A stretch of 46,088 nt of DNA from an uncultured Eubacterium sp. (GCA_947385875.1 CANDMV010000011.1:1-46088), one strand, 5' to 3'. Numbered from the stretch's first letter, positions 26,406 to 35,990 are shown. The notes: generated from the sequence alone by a model not told the origin. A program made the numbers and translations.

Positions 26406-27031
26406 ATTTTGCTATTTATAGTTAAAACAGACTGTTCATACTTAACAGCCTTGCTGTAAAATGTCTTAGGATTCATCTCACATGCAGCCCCAGCTTCCCG
26501 CATTGTCATCTGCCCGCTGCGCCATTTCCGATAAATATCCTCAAAATTATCCGGCACCGGCACCGGCGGCCTGCCGAACTGCACGCCTTTGGCTTTTGCA
26601 ACTGCAATCCCTTCCGCCTGCCTTTGTTTGATATTCACTCGTTCATTCTCTGCTACATAACTAAGCAGCGCCAGTACAATGTCACTGATAAATGTCCCCA
26701 GTAAATTTTTTTCCCGTCTGGTATCTAACAGCGGCATATCTATGACAACGACATCCGCCCTTTTTTCTTTCGTAATAATTCGCCATTGTTCGTTTAAATC
26801 TGTATAATTCCTGCCCAGCCGGTCTATTGATTTGACATACAATACAGAATCGCAGTCGAGCTTATTCAGCATTCGCTGATACTGTGTCCGATCAAAATCT
26901 TTCCCTGACTGCTTGTCCATATAAATTTGCTTTTCCGGCACTCCCACTTCCAGCAACGCCAGCTTCTGCCTGTCTTCATTCTGTTCCTTTGTAGATACAC
27001 GCATGTATCCGAATATCTTTTGTTTTATCAT
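26402..27031 (-). CDS. Serine recombinase (resolvase/invertase family)
   Basis: 209 residues from 27031, where the protein begins MIKQKIFGYMRVSTKEQN and GGAGG stands 5 nt upstream; an alternative ATG at 27073 has an equally good GGGAGG site. Catalytic Ser13 in RVSTKEQNEDRQ, the SIDRLGRNYTDL motif, the E-helix LLGTFISDIVLALLSYVAENER and a C-terminal Hin-like helix-turn-helix (about 150-195, GRPPVPVPDNFEDIYRKW...MTMREAGAACEMNPKTFYSK). Size and order are those of Hin/Gin invertases and Tn3-type resolvases. Its 3' end abuts the palindromic repeats upstream of flagellin 2, so it probably inverts the promoter segment. Confidence 0.92.
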   Translation of the reverse strand: MIKQKIFGYMRVSTKEQNEDRQKLALLEVGVPEKQIYMDKQSGKDFDRTQYQRMLNKLDCDSVLYVKSIDRLGRNYTDLNEQWRIITKEKRADVVVIDMPLLDTRREKNLLGTFISDIVLALLSYVAENERVNIKQRQAEGIAVAKAKGVQFGRPPVPVPDNFEDIYRKWRSGQMTMREAGAACEMNPKTFYSKAVKYEQSVLTINSKI

Positions 27032-27180
27032 TTCTGCCTCCGATCTGCTGCTTTCCATCGTAGTTTTCTGCATAATCTGCCTCCCATACACTGCTTTCTA
27101 CGCCGAGTCCATAGCAGGACCATTCATCGGCAACATACTCTTAACTCCCATATTCATTATATAGTATCTTTCATTTCAAA

Positions 27181-27224
27181 ATAATAATGCGAAATAGTTC
27201 TTATAAACTATTCCGCATTATTAT
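27181..27224 (-). terminator. Terminator after the GH18 gene
   Basis: ATAATAATGCG (27181-27191) pairs with CGCATTATTAT (27214-27224), with AAATAGT/ACTATT extending inward. On the minus strand it is followed by TTTGAAAT. It separates the GH18 transcript from the recombinase; a TATAAT at about 27158-27163 (minus) may start the recombinase mRNA. Confidence 0.7.
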
Positions 27225-27298
27225 AATTTCATTTATATCACAGAAACTGCCCTGCATATGCGATCCGGCCGCTGCCAGACTAAACTCCCGGCAAGCTT

Positions 27299-28441
27299 CT
27301 ATATATTATGCTGTATCCAGAAACGGTCCGCCAGCAGCAGCCAGTTTGCCCGGAACAAACGCATGATCTGCCAGTAGCCCATACCACGCAGATTATATTC
27401 TTCTACAAGATTAAACTTTGCCTGCATACTGCGCACATCCTCAAACCAGACCTCATGCTCTTTTCCATCCTTTACATAACGGAAATACGGCGACTGTGCT
27501 GTCTCGTCAAACTGAATTTCTGCATAATTATCTGCAGCAATCTGTACAGCCTGCACGTTGCCTATTGTTCTGGCACGTGATTCTCCCTGTACAAACGGCA
27601 GCGTCCAGTCATATCCATAGTTTGGTATGCCCAGATTTATTTTTTCCGCAGGAATACGGGTCAGGGCATACTCCACCACCTGACGGACCATATTCAAAGG
27701 CGCGACCGCCATTGGAGGGCCGTACGTATATCCCCATTCGTATGTCATCAACAGCACTTCATCTGCCGCTTCGCCCAGCAGCTGATAATCCTTTCCTTCA
27801 TATAAAGTACCCTTTTGATTATCTGATGTCTTAGGAGCCAGCGCCACAGACACCGGGTATCCGATTGCATTCACCGCTTCCCGCACATTTGCGACAAACT
27901 GCGCGAACGGCACCCGGTCTTCTGCCAGGATATATTCAAAATCAATGTCTACACCCTGAAAACCTTTCTGCTGTACCTCTTCTACCAGCTGGCTGATAAA
28001 CCTCTGCTGTACTTCCTGATCGTTTGTTACCCTGCTGATTAAATAGTTATTAAATCTTCCGTCCGGGCCAAATGGCGTCACCGTCAGAATCGGCGCTGTC
28101 TGATTTGCAATCGCCATGTCTATCATAAATGCATCATTGTTCTGTGGAGGGATCAGATCCCCTTCCGGAGTAAATCCATAAGAAAATACAAATAATTTAC
28201 TCAAATATGGAAGTGTCTGGCCAAGAACATCTGGATTAATATAAGTATATGCATACCCGCCTGTCTCTACTGCTTTTTTTACCTGCGGACTTTCCCCTTT
28301 TGTCAGCAGAAGCGCCTGTCCGATTACAAGCGGATATGGATCCTCCAGCTGATTGTTATAGATGATTGTGTCTGGAGATACTCCCTGTTCTGCAGCGATC
28401 TTATACACGGTATCTCCGGCTTTTACCACATAAATTTCCAT
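27299..28441 (-). CDS. LysM-GH18 glycosidase, SleL/YaaH-like
   Basis: 380 residues. One LysM domain (3-47: YVVKAGDTVYKIAAEQGVSP) followed by a GH18 catalytic barrel (about 75-370) with the DxxDxDxE motif seen as GVDIDFEY, catalytic acid Glu169, and MTYEWG. Spore cortex-lytic N-acetylglucosaminidases SleL/YaaH have the same order but usually two LysM repeats. No signal peptide, as expected of a spore-coat protein made in the mother cell. The ribosome site is weak (AAGG, 11 nt). Two 34-bp direct repeats lie immediately upstream. Confidence 0.9.
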   Translation of the reverse strand: MEIYVVKAGDTVYKIAAEQGVSPDTIIYNNQLEDPYPLVIGQALLLTKGESPQVKKAVETGGYAYTYINPDVLGQTLPYLSKLFVFSYGFTPEGDLIPPQNNDAFMIDMAIANQTAPILTVTPFGPDGRFNNYLISRVTNDQEVQQRFISQLVEEVQQKGFQGVDIDFEYILAEDRVPFAQFVANVREAVNAIGYPVSVALAPKTSDNQKGTLYEGKDYQLLGEAADEVLLMTYEWGYTYGPPMAVAPLNMVRQVVEYALTRIPAEKINLGIPNYGYDWTLPFVQGESRARTIGNVQAVQIAADNYAEIQFDETAQSPYFRYVKDGKEHEVWFEDVRSMQAKFNLVEEYNLRGMGYWQIMRLFRANWLLLADRFWIQHNI

Positions 28442-28448
28442 ATACAGC

Positions 28449-28534
28449 TATACCTTACTATCCCAGTGCAAAGCACTTTAAATACGGTGTGCCCTTTGGG
28501 TATACCTTACTATCCCAGTGCAAAGCACTTTAAA
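28449..28534. repeat. Direct repeat upstream of the GH18 gene
   Basis: TATACCTTACTATCCCAGTG and the following CAAAGCACTTTAAA occur identically at 28449-28482 and 28501-28534, a 52-bp period. Each copy includes the small dyad AGTGC/GCACT. They may hold duplicated promoter or operator sites for the GH18 gene. Confidence 0.85.
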
Positions 28535-28632
28535 GCGCTTCAAATTCGATGCACTATTTAGGATACTCTTTTTCTATCATTATATGATTTCATAAAGAAA
28601 ATGTGAACAATACCGATCATTTTCTTTTAATC

Positions 28633-30639
28633 CTACCTGCGCTGCATACCACCAAAAATGAAATTCGTGAGCGCATAAGATGATAAATCAAAAGAATTAA
28701 TCTGTGATACGATTTTATTCGTCGGCGGCAGGCAGGCATGGTCCCTGCAGATATAATACGTCGTTTTATTATTCAGCAGCTTATATTTATCCGTCTCATG
28801 CTGCAGAATCGTAACCTGTGAATAAAGCGGCAGTTTTGTGATAATCTTTCGTTCATCATCCTCTTCAGACAGCACTACAGTTATTTTTTCAGGCGGATAT
28901 TCATCATATAAAAGCGCAGTCAAAAACATGCTAAACCCTGCTGGATAATGTGCCGACTGACTGGATAAATATGCAAGCTGCTTTTTTGCTTCTGCCTTCA
29001 AATTATCATCCGCGACAGCCTGTGACAGACGCACAAGGCAGTATGCCATAACAGAATTTCCGCTGGGCATTGCTCCATCATAGCTTTCCTTTGGTCTTGT
29101 AATCAGCCGGCTGTTTTTTGTCCCATACAGATAATACCCTCCTTCATCGTCTGCAAACTGCTCTTCTGCTTCCTTACACAGCTCCAGTGCACGTTCCAGA
29201 TCACAAGGCTGCCCACACATATCATACAGGCAGAGCAGCGCCGCCATCTCATAAGCATAATCGTCCAGAAACCCATTGACAGAATGCTTTCCCTTACGGC
29301 AGCTTACATATAATATATTCTTATCAGCAAGATTTTTATCTATAAATTCCTGTGCCCGACGCGCTGCATCCAGATACATTCTTTCTCCTGTGACCCGATA
29401 CAAAATCGACAGCGCACAGATCATCAGCGCGTTCCATGAAGTAATGATTTTATCATCCAAATGAAGCTCTGCACGCTTTTTCCGGTAATCATATAAAATC
29501 TTTTTTTCTTCCTCAAAGGCATCATTTATCTCATTTCCATTTAAAATATTCGGTATATTCTTTCCTTCAAAATTGCCATCCTTTGTAATTCCAAAATGCT
29601 GACAAAACAGTCTGCCTTTTTCGTCTCCTAGCAATTTATAAATCTCTTCCTGTGTCCAGATATAGTATTCCCCCTCCCTGCCGCTGCTGTCCGCATCCTG
29701 TGCGGCATAAAATCCCCCGCTTTCATCTGTCATCTCCCGAAGTATATAGTCCGCTGTTTTCCTCGCAGTATCTAGAAAACTAATATTGCCAGATAATTTA
29801 TAAGCTGCCGAGTATGCGATCATCAGCAGCGCATTATCATAAAGCATTTTCTCGAAATGAGGTGCCAGAAAATATTCATCTGTCGAATATCTGGAAAAGC
29901 CATATCCAATATGGTCAAAAATACCACCTCTGCGCATCTGCTCCAACGTCCTGCTTACCATCGGAAAAATTTTATTGTCCTGATTTAGGTATGCGTAAAG
30001 CATTAAAAATATCAGGTTATGAGCCGCCGGAAATTTTGGTGCTGTCCCGAAGCCCCCATTTTCAGCGTCAAAGCTTTGCTGAAACAGCTCCACAGCCTGT
30101 TCCGGCAGACTGCTGTCTATTCCGCTGTCTGCCAGAGGACTTTTCTGCTTCAGCGCTGCCAATAGATTGTCTGCTGATTCAGTCAGTGCCGTACGGTTAT
30201 TCTTCCATCGATCAGCTATTGTAAGCAACAGCTGGCCAAATCCGATCATTCCATATTGGGACGACGGCGGAAAATACGTGCCTGCAAAAAACGGCTTCTG
30301 CTGCGGTGTCATGAAAATGCTCATCGGCCACCCACCGTTTCCAGTAAACGCCTGGCATACAGACATATAGACACTGTCAATGTCCGGCCTCTCTTCCCTG
30401 TCTACTTTTACCGCTATAAAAAACTGATTTAACAGATCAGCGATTTCTTTATTTTCAAAGCTCTCATGCGCCATTACATGACACCAGTGGCAGGTGCTGT
30501 ACCCAATACTCAAAAAAATGGGTTTATCCTCCTGTGCCGCCTTTTCGAATGCTTCATCACACCATGGATACCAGTCTACAGGATTTTCCGAATGCTGTAA
30601 CAGGTACGGACTGTTCTGTTCTTTTAAGCGATTGTACAT
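28633..30639 (-). CDS. Thioredoxin-domain protein YyaL (DUF255 family)
   Basis: 668 residues, normal for the family. The N-terminal thioredoxin-like domain (about 1-165) carries the conserved start [20 protein letters not shown] and the motif STCHWCHVM (Cys50, Cys53). The rest is an (alpha/alpha)6 barrel like N-acylglucosamine 2-epimerases (for example [47 protein letters not shown]). Homologues occur in most phyla, including human SPATA20; the biochemical role is not settled. GGAGGAA precedes the ATG. Monocistronic. Confidence 0.92.
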   Translation of the reverse strand: MYNRLKEQNSPYLLQHSENPVDWYPWCDEAFEKAAQEDKPIFLSIGYSTCHWCHVMAHESFENKEIADLLNQFFIAVKVDREERPDIDSVYMSVCQAFTGNGGWPMSIFMTPQQKPFFAGTYFPPSSQYGMIGFGQLLLTIADRWKNNRTALTESADNLLAALKQKSPLADSGIDSSLPEQAVELFQQSFDAENGGFGTAPKFPAAHNLIFLMLYAYLNQDNKIFPMVSRTLEQMRRGGIFDHIGYGFSRYSTDEYFLAPHFEKMLYDNALLMIAYSAAYKLSGNISFLDTARKTADYILREMTDESGGFYAAQDADSSGREGEYYIWTQEEIYKLLGDEKGRLFCQHFGITKDGNFEGKNIPNILNGNEINDAFEEEKKILYDYRKKRAELHLDDKIITSWNALMICALSILYRVTGERMYLDAARRAQEFIDKNLADKNILYVSCRKGKHSVNGFLDDYAYEMAALLCLYDMCGQPCDLERALELCKEAEEQFADDEGGYYLYGTKNSRLITRPKESYDGAMPSGNSVMAYCLVRLSQAVADDNLKAEAKKQLAYLSSQSAHYPAGFSMFLTALLYDEYPPEKITVVLSEEDDERKIITKLPLYSQVTILQHETDKYKLLNNKTTYYICRDHACLPPTNKIVSQINSFDLSSYALTNFIFGGMQRR

Positions 30640-30689
30640 CTGTATTCCTCCATTATTCTATTTATTAATATTTTGCAGATGTTCTGAGC

Positions 30690-30928
30690 ATTTATGCATG
30701 ACTCTCATTCATTCATTCATGATTCTCATTAATTTATGCATAACGTTTATTTGTTCGTGATTCTCATTAATTTATGCATGACTCTCATTTATGACTCTCA
30801 TTCATTCAAACCTCTCATTAAATTTGACACTCATTAATTGGTTCATAACGCTCATTGATTAGTTCATGACGCTCATTGATTGATTCATGACACCTATTAA
30901 TTTATTCATGACGCTTATTCATGCCCTA
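30690..30928. repeat. Degenerate AT-rich tandem repeat
   Basis: About ten imperfect copies of a 22-24 bp unit of the form TTCATGACGCTCATTGATTGA fill most of the gap between yyaL and fliB. Individual copies differ by point changes and length. No dyads or start signals; function unknown. Confidence 0.75.
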
Positions 30929-30992
30929 TGATTACATTAAGTTCATGCAGAATCCAAAAAGATTAACTTTTTCTTCCTTTCTCAAATATTTA

Positions 30993-31001
30993 TGTTACAA
31001 T
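30993..31001 (+). promoter_or_regulatory. Extended -10 promoter of fliB (leaderless)
   Basis: TGT-TACAAT at 30993-31001 puts the start of transcription about 7 nt on, at or next to the A of the fliB ATG (31008). No ribosome site is present, so a leaderless message is predicted. Confidence 0.5.
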
Positions 31002-31007
31002 AGTTTC

Positions 31008-32126
31008 ATGAAAGTACACGAACTAAGCTATTACTCACAATTTCAATGCACTATGGGCAATTGTCCCAACACCTGCTGCCATGGCTGGCAGATTGAACTC
31101 GATCAGGCAACTGTCCAAAAATATATGACAATGTCAAAGCTGGACGGCCTCCTGCTGCGCAGCCGCTTAAAAAGACGCAATGGTACAGTGATGTTCAAAA
31201 ATTCCAACGGAAGCTGCCCATTTCTTACAAAAGAACTGCTTTGTAAGATTCAGCTTTCCCTTGGCGAAGATTATATGGCAGATGTATGCCGTATTTTTCC
31301 GCGCCATAGAATAAACTATGGATTATTTGCCGAAGAACTGCTTTTTCTTGCATGTCCCCAGGCCTGCAGATTATTTCTTAATCATCTGGATCATTTATAC
31401 TTTCAGACAGCAGAGCGGGAAGTTAATTACGCAAAAACCGGAACAAATGAAGATACTGATTATCTTCAGGAATTACTAGGTATCCGTCATGCATTAACTG
31501 CCCGGATTATGGATTCCAACCTGCCGCTGCCGATGCTGTATACGGGACTGCTGTCTTATGCAAAAAAACTCCAACAGTTTTATATTACAAATTATAAGGC
31601 CAAGCGTAAGCCATGCAGTCTGCCGGATCCTGCTGACAGCTTAAGCAGCCCGGCTGCTCCGCTTATCATACCGCACGACACCACATATGCAATGCTGACC
31701 AGTGGATTTTATCACATATTTTTAAAATTTGTTTCACCGTTTCTATATGATTTATGCCAGATGTATTTTAAGCAATTTCGCCGGCTGATACCTACCAATG
31801 GAGATGCCATGCTTAAAGAGCTAAAGGACTTTCTTCACAGCAGTAATCCTAATGCAGATCGTATTCTGCGCGCATATTTGGTTTATTATCTGTTAGAAAA
31901 TTTCTTTGCAACTTATGAAGATTACAGTTTCTATAAGAACATCTCAATAGGAATCATGCATACACATTTGTTAGAACTGTTTCTGGCACTGTATTATAAA
32001 AAAAACCTCAGCCTGACAGAGGATGAAATCATCCAGATTATTACTGTCTGCACGCGCAGAGGACAGCATAATGATACAATTGAAGCGGCTATGTATGAAA
32101 AACTGAAAAGTTTTTTGAATACATGA
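31008..32126 (+). CDS. fliB: Flagellin lysine-N-methylase FliB
   Basis: 372 residues from 31008. The frame is open upstream to 30921, but the family begins MKVHELSYYSQF, as here. The Cys-rich N-terminus (C14, C19, C23, C24 in CTMGNCPNTCCHGW) and later CPF, CKIQLSLGED and DVCRIFPR are hallmarks of FliB, thought to hold a metal or iron-sulfur cluster. In Salmonella FliB methylates surface lysines of flagellin. The two flagellins 5-10 kb away, with Lys-rich central regions, are the obvious substrates. A remnant of a MITE end abuts its stop codon. Confidence 0.9.
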   Translation: MKVHELSYYSQFQCTMGNCPNTCCHGWQIELDQATVQKYMTMSKLDGLLLRSRLKRRNGTVMFKNSNGSCPFLTKELLCKIQLSLGEDYMADVCRIFPRHRINYGLFAEELLFLACPQACRLFLNHLDHLYFQTAEREVNYAKTGTNEDTDYLQELLGIRHALTARIMDSNLPLPMLYTGLLSYAKKLQQFYITNYKAKRKPCSLPDPADSLSSPAAPLIIPHDTTYAMLTSGFYHIFLKFVSPFLYDLCQMYFKQFRRLIPTNGDAMLKELKDFLHSSNPNADRILRAYLVYYLLENFFATYEDYSFYKNISIGIMHTHLLELFLALYYKKNLSLTEDEIIQIITVCTRRGQHNDTIEAAMYEKLKSFLNT

Positions 32127-32127
32127 G

Positions 32128-32170
32128 CACTTTGCAATTTATGCAAAGTACTGGGCTAAACTATAATCTG
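32128..32170. repeat. Decayed end of the IS66-like MITE
   Basis: The minus strand of this stretch matches the first ~40 bases of MITE copy A (TTTAGCCCAGTACTTTGCAT core) at about 80%, including the TTTGCA/TGCAAA hairpin. No second end or target duplication is recognisable. The rest of the gap to 32407 shows nothing else. Confidence 0.65.
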
Positions 32171-32407
32171 CAATGTACTCATTGCAAACTAAATCATTGA
32201 CAGCAGCCCTTCGAAATGCTATGCTGAATTCATAATATTTGTAACCGTTCCAGCTGGTCTGTTACACATCCTCCTCTTCAAAATCAATACGGCAGTGCAG
32301 AAATGCTCTGCTTCTGCTTGTATTTTGTAGTTTACGCAACAGCATGTATCAGGCCCCTTTGGACAGTTACAGCAGCAAATGACAGAATCAAAACAGGGAG
32401 GCTGAAG

Positions 32408-34435
32408 ATGAGAAAGAAAAAACTACAAAACCCAAAAAAAGCAGAATCTGAAAAAAAACAGCACAAAGATCAGACACTGCAAAAACATATTGTATCGCAA
32501 GTCACGCGTCTATTTCTGATTTTAGCAATCATACTTATTGTCGTATCCGGAATATTTATGTCTATCAGCAATATGAACACACTGCATGATATGGCGGATG
32601 TAGCATTAAACTCGACTTCTTCGGCTGTTGAGCGGACACTGCATACACTGGAAGTAAACGCAATGAACGTAGCCGCTTTAGAAACAATCCGCGATCCTGA
32701 ATCATCCAAAGAGGAAAAATTAGAAGCGATGGATGGTGTCCGTACACAGAATAATTATGATGAAGTAGGATTTGTGGAATTAGACGGACAGGGCTATTCC
32801 AATTACGGAGATTTTGACTTTAATGACCAGCTCCATTTTCAGGCAACCTCCAAAGGAAATGTCTTTGTAGGCGAACCGATTATAAACCGTCTAAACGGCG
32901 ATATTATCATTATATCAGGCGCGCCTGTCTACCATGAAGACAAAATTATCGGTACGGTATATATCGTTGATTTAGTTACGTCCGTAAATGACAAAATCGC
33001 TGAAATTACATTTGGAAAAACGGGACATGCATATATCATAAATAAAGAAGGAACTGTCATCTTCCATGAAGATCAACAGAAAATAGCCGACGAGATGAAT
33101 GTGATTACCCTGCAGGAAACCGACAGGAAATATGCCTCTCAGGCAAAAGCAACAAAAAAGATACTTTCCAGCACAGAAAATGGCACAACCACCTATCGGC
33201 AGAATGGCAAAAAAATGTTTGCAGCATACTGCCCGGTGACCGGCCACGAAGACTGGCGGCTGATTATGACTGCTCCATACAGCGAGTTTACATCAGCAGT
33301 TATTATCTCGGTACTCGTGAACAGCGTCCTTGGATTACTGCTTTTATATATAACAATCAGACTTATGAAGCGCCTGATTAAAGACATTATCTATCCGGTT
33401 GATTCGGTAACAAAACGTCTTGTAAAGCTTGCCAAAGGCGATCTGCAGACACCAGTTGAAGTCATTGATACGGGAGATGAGCTTGCCATTCTCTCCAAGA
33501 ACCTGAATGATACCATACAAAGCCTGAACTTATATATTTCAGACATTACCAGAGTGCTTTCCCAGCTGTCCGACGGAAATTTGGATATACAGACAGAAGC
33601 AAGCTTTGCGGGAGATTTTGTCAGCTTACAGGAATCCATCAACACAATCATCGGTTCTCTTAATGAAACTATGAAACAGATGAACAGTGCTGCCGACCTT
33701 GTGGCAGACCACTCAGACGGCACCTCTTTGGGAGCCAAAAACCTGGCAGACCGGACGACCGACCAAGCCAGCGTATTAGAAGAGCTGACGGCAAGCATCA
33801 CAAGTGTCTCCGACCAGGTAAAACTGACAGCTGATAATGCCGACAAGGCAAACCAGCGTTCCATAGAAGCAAAGGAAAATGTAGAGGTCTGCAACCGTCA
33901 GATGCAGTCTATGATCCAGGCGATGGCTGATATTAAAGCTGGTTCTTCAAAGATCGGAGACATCATTAAAAATATCGAAGACATTGCTGAGCAGACGAAC
34001 CTGCTGTCCTTAAATGCTGCGATCGAAGCCGCACGTGCCGGTGAAGCCGGCAGAGGATTTTCTGTCGTAGCAGAAGAAGTACGCAGCCTTGCAGAAGAAA
34101 GTGCGAAAGCAGCTCAGAACACTGCAAAACTGATTATTAAATCTATTGAAACCGTAGAAAACGGGACAAGCATTGTCAATGAAACAGCTGAATCTCTTGC
34201 ACAGGTCGTAAACAATACGAGCGAAATTACCAGCATTATTTCAGAAATTGCAGATGCTGCAAGAGAGCAGGCAACCGCAATCGAACAGATTAACATAGGA
34301 TTTGAGCAGATGTCTGATGCAGTAACTACGAATTCTATGACTGCTCAGGAAAGCGCGTCATCCAGTGAGGAGCTCGCCGCACAGGCACAAAACTTAAAAG
34401 AGCTGATTGGGCGCTTTTCATTAAGGGATAACTAA
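32408..34435 (+). CDS. Methyl-accepting chemotaxis protein
   Basis: 675 residues from 32408, fixed by GGGAGG 6 nt upstream; the upstream in-frame ATG at 32303 has no site. Very basic N-terminal tail, TM1 (about 34-53), a periplasmic Cache sensor (about 60-290: [50 protein letters not shown]), TM2 (about 297-318), HAMP and a second HAMP-like helix (320-420), then the signalling domain with the hairpin tip [19 protein letters not shown] and [18 protein letters not shown]. It passes ligand information to CheA/CheW. Cache domains often bind amino or organic acids. It fits the adjoining motility genes. Confidence 0.95.
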   Translation: MRKKKLQNPKKAESEKKQHKDQTLQKHIVSQVTRLFLILAIILIVVSGIFMSISNMNTLHDMADVALNSTSSAVERTLHTLEVNAMNVAALETIRDPESSKEEKLEAMDGVRTQNNYDEVGFVELDGQGYSNYGDFDFNDQLHFQATSKGNVFVGEPIINRLNGDIIIISGAPVYHEDKIIGTVYIVDLVTSVNDKIAEITFGKTGHAYIINKEGTVIFHEDQQKIADEMNVITLQETDRKYASQAKATKKILSSTENGTTTYRQNGKKMFAAYCPVTGHEDWRLIMTAPYSEFTSAVIISVLVNSVLGLLLLYITIRLMKRLIKDIIYPVDSVTKRLVKLAKGDLQTPVEVIDTGDELAILSKNLNDTIQSLNLYISDITRVLSQLSDGNLDIQTEASFAGDFVSLQESINTIIGSLNETMKQMNSAADLVADHSDGTSLGAKNLADRTTDQASVLEELTASITSVSDQVKLTADNADKANQRSIEAKENVEVCNRQMQSMIQAMADIKAGSSKIGDIIKNIEDIAEQTNLLSLNAAIEAARAGEAGRGFSVVAEEVRSLAEESAKAAQNTAKLIIKSIETVENGTSIVNETAESLAQVVNNTSEITSIISEIADAAREQATAIEQINIGFEQMSDAVTTNSMTAQESASSSEELAAQAQNLKELIGRFSLRDN

Positions 34436-34515
34436 ATCTGTATGTGCATTCCGCGCACCACAAAAAAGATAGCAGGGATCACATACAAGATGGTCTTTCA
34501 TCACGCTAAAATACA

Positions 34516-34570
34516 ATCGCCTCTTAAAACCTCAAGGCTTTTAAATAAGCTTTCAGTTTTAAGAGGCGAT
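34516..34570. terminator. Bidirectional hairpin between the MCP and flavodoxin genes
   Basis: ATCGCCTCTTAAAAC (34516-34530) is exactly complementary to GTTTTAAGAGGCGAT (34556-34570). It lies between two convergent genes and can serve both. Confidence 0.75.
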
Positions 34571-34604
34571 ACTCATTTCGTGATCTGCTTTTAACACAGC
34601 CCTT

Positions 34605-35129
34605 CTACTTCACTTTTTTCTGCACCCATTTTTGTACACTCTTATTAGAAGAATCCGTCAAATCTTTGCCTTTCACCACTTTCGCGTCCTTTGCCGCAGC
34701 TTTGATACCGCTTATGCTGCCTGAAATGCCGCTGCCTCCGCCGGTACAGAATGGTACAATCTCTTTTCCCTTCAAATTATAAGATTCCAAAAATGTACGA
34801 ATAATCATAGGCTCTTTTCCATGCCAGATTGGATAACCAATAAAAATCAAGTCATATTTTTGAATGTTTTTTACTTTCCCCTTTATTTTAGGCCAAATGC
34901 TCTCATCTCTTTGCTCCCTATTTGCCCTGCAGTTATCATTACTATAGTCTAAATCCGCATCTGTATATGGTGTTTCCGCTTGTATTTGATACAGCTTGCC
35001 GCCTGCTGCCTTTTTGATTTTCTTTGCTGCGCTCTCAGTCGTGCCCGTAGTGAATGCAAAGTACCGGGCTGAGCTATTACTATTTTCATACACGGCACAG
35101 ACAGCCTGCATAATTAAACAGCATTCCAT
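34605..35129 (-). CDS. Flavodoxin-like protein with an unusual N-terminus
   Basis: 174 residues. Typical flavodoxin features: FMN phosphate loop as TGTTESAAKKI (about 29-39), YDLIFIGYPIWHGKEPM (about 90-106) and the C-terminal IVPFCTGGGSGISGSISGIK. Such proteins are flavin electron carriers or quinone reductases. Normally the protein starts with a strand reaching YFSxTGTT within ~15 residues; here ~20 extra residues precede, and SNSSARYFAFT is encoded by DNA matching the end of the MITE family. AAAGGAG for its start lies inside the end of the AraC gene, whose stop codon touches this ATG, so the two are coupled. Confidence 0.82.
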   Translation of the reverse strand: MECCLIMQAVCAVYENSNSSARYFAFTTGTTESAAKKIKKAAGGKLYQIQAETPYTDADLDYSNDNCRANREQRDESIWPKIKGKVKNIQKYDLIFIGYPIWHGKEPMIIRTFLESYNLKGKEIVPFCTGGGSGISGSISGIKAAAKDAKVVKGKDLTDSSNKSVQKWVQKKVK

Positions 35130-35990
35130 TTATATAAACTCCTTTTTCCGGCACTGCGATGGCGAACACCCCTTCTGCTTCCGAAACAGCCGGCTGAAAT
35201 ACAGCGGATTATCATAGCCTACTATACGTGAAATCTCATTCACAGCGTAGTTCGTAGTTTCCAGCAGCATCTGGGCATTTGTGATGCGGATCGAAGTGAC
35301 AAACTGCATCGGTGTAGTCCCCGTATATTTTTTGAAATTACGGATAAACCAGCTGACACTCATTCCCCTGCAGGCGGCGTATTCTTCAATACTAATGTTC
35401 CGATTGTAATTCTCATTAAAGTAAGCGGCTGCTTCCTCCATCTCACGATCCAGATACTCATTCTTAAACACATGCTCTTTCTTTAATTCCCGGCGAAAAC
35501 TAATCAGCAGCTGACGCAGAAGCAATGTCATCATTTCTTCATAATCATCCTGACATCTTTGCAGCTCCAAAATAACCTTTTTAAATATACGCTCATATTC
35601 CAACGATGTTCCGACAGTCAATACCCGTTTATCATCAGAAAAACCATATTTTCTTAATATGTTCTTTACATCCCTTCCCGTAAAATGAATCCAGTAAACT
35701 TCTGTCTTATCGATTCCATAGTATTCATATTTTTGCAATTCTTTAGGGCGGAATAATACAATGTTTCCGGCAGTAACAACCGTCTCATTTTCGGGACTGT
35801 CAAAATGAAAATAAGCACGGCCGGAAGCTATATATATGATCTGAAAATCTACCCTGCCTCTTGGACGATAAGTCGGCAGCTTCGGATGCGAAGTTAAACG
35901 GTAGGTTCCGCAGCTCCCCACAACCAGCGGTCTGCTCTTATCTTTAAAATCGAGAAATGAATTGTTTTTATAGCCGGAATTAATGTACAT
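35130..35990 (-). CDS. AraC-family transcriptional regulator
   Basis: 286 residues. N-terminal cupin sensor domain (about 20-150: RGRVDFQIIYIASGRAYFHF, PKELQKYEYYG) and C-terminal double helix-turn-helix (about 185-284: SIEEYAACRGMSVSWFIRNFKKYTG, ISRIVGYDNPLYFSRLFRKQ and GCSPSQCRK). The ATG follows AAGGAGG at 9 nt. It is divergent from the beta-galactosidase across a ~260-bp gap, the classical position for a sugar-responsive activator of that operon. The gap itself shows no convincing sigma-A promoter for either side, consistent with activator-dependent expression. Confidence 0.93.
   Translation of the reverse strand: MYINSGYKNNSFLDFKDKSRPLVVGSCGTYRLTSHPKLPTYRPRGRVDFQIIYIASGRAYFHFDSPENETVVTAGNIVLFRPKELQKYEYYGIDKTEVYWIHFTGRDVKNILRKYGFSDDKRVLTVGTSLEYERIFKKVILELQRCQDDYEEMMTLLLRQLLISFRRELKKEHVFKNEYLDREMEEAAAYFNENYNRNISIEEYAACRGMSVSWFIRNFKKYTGTTPMQFVTSIRITNAQMLLETTNYAVNEISRIVGYDNPLYFSRLFRKQKGCSPSQCRKKEFI

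Noticed and set aside
30690..30928. CRISPR-like array
   Set aside because: Units are contiguous and degenerate, with no constant repeats separated by unique spacers, and no cas genes are present.
32236..32250. GTAACCGTTCCAG as the second end of the MITE remnant after fliB
   Set aside because: Its orientation does not match the other remnant end at 32128-32170, and no target duplication is present.
32303..32407. 35-residue N-terminal extension of the chemotaxis receptor
   Set aside because: No ribosome site at 32303, whereas GGGAGG stands correctly before 32408, and the extension has no homology-like features.
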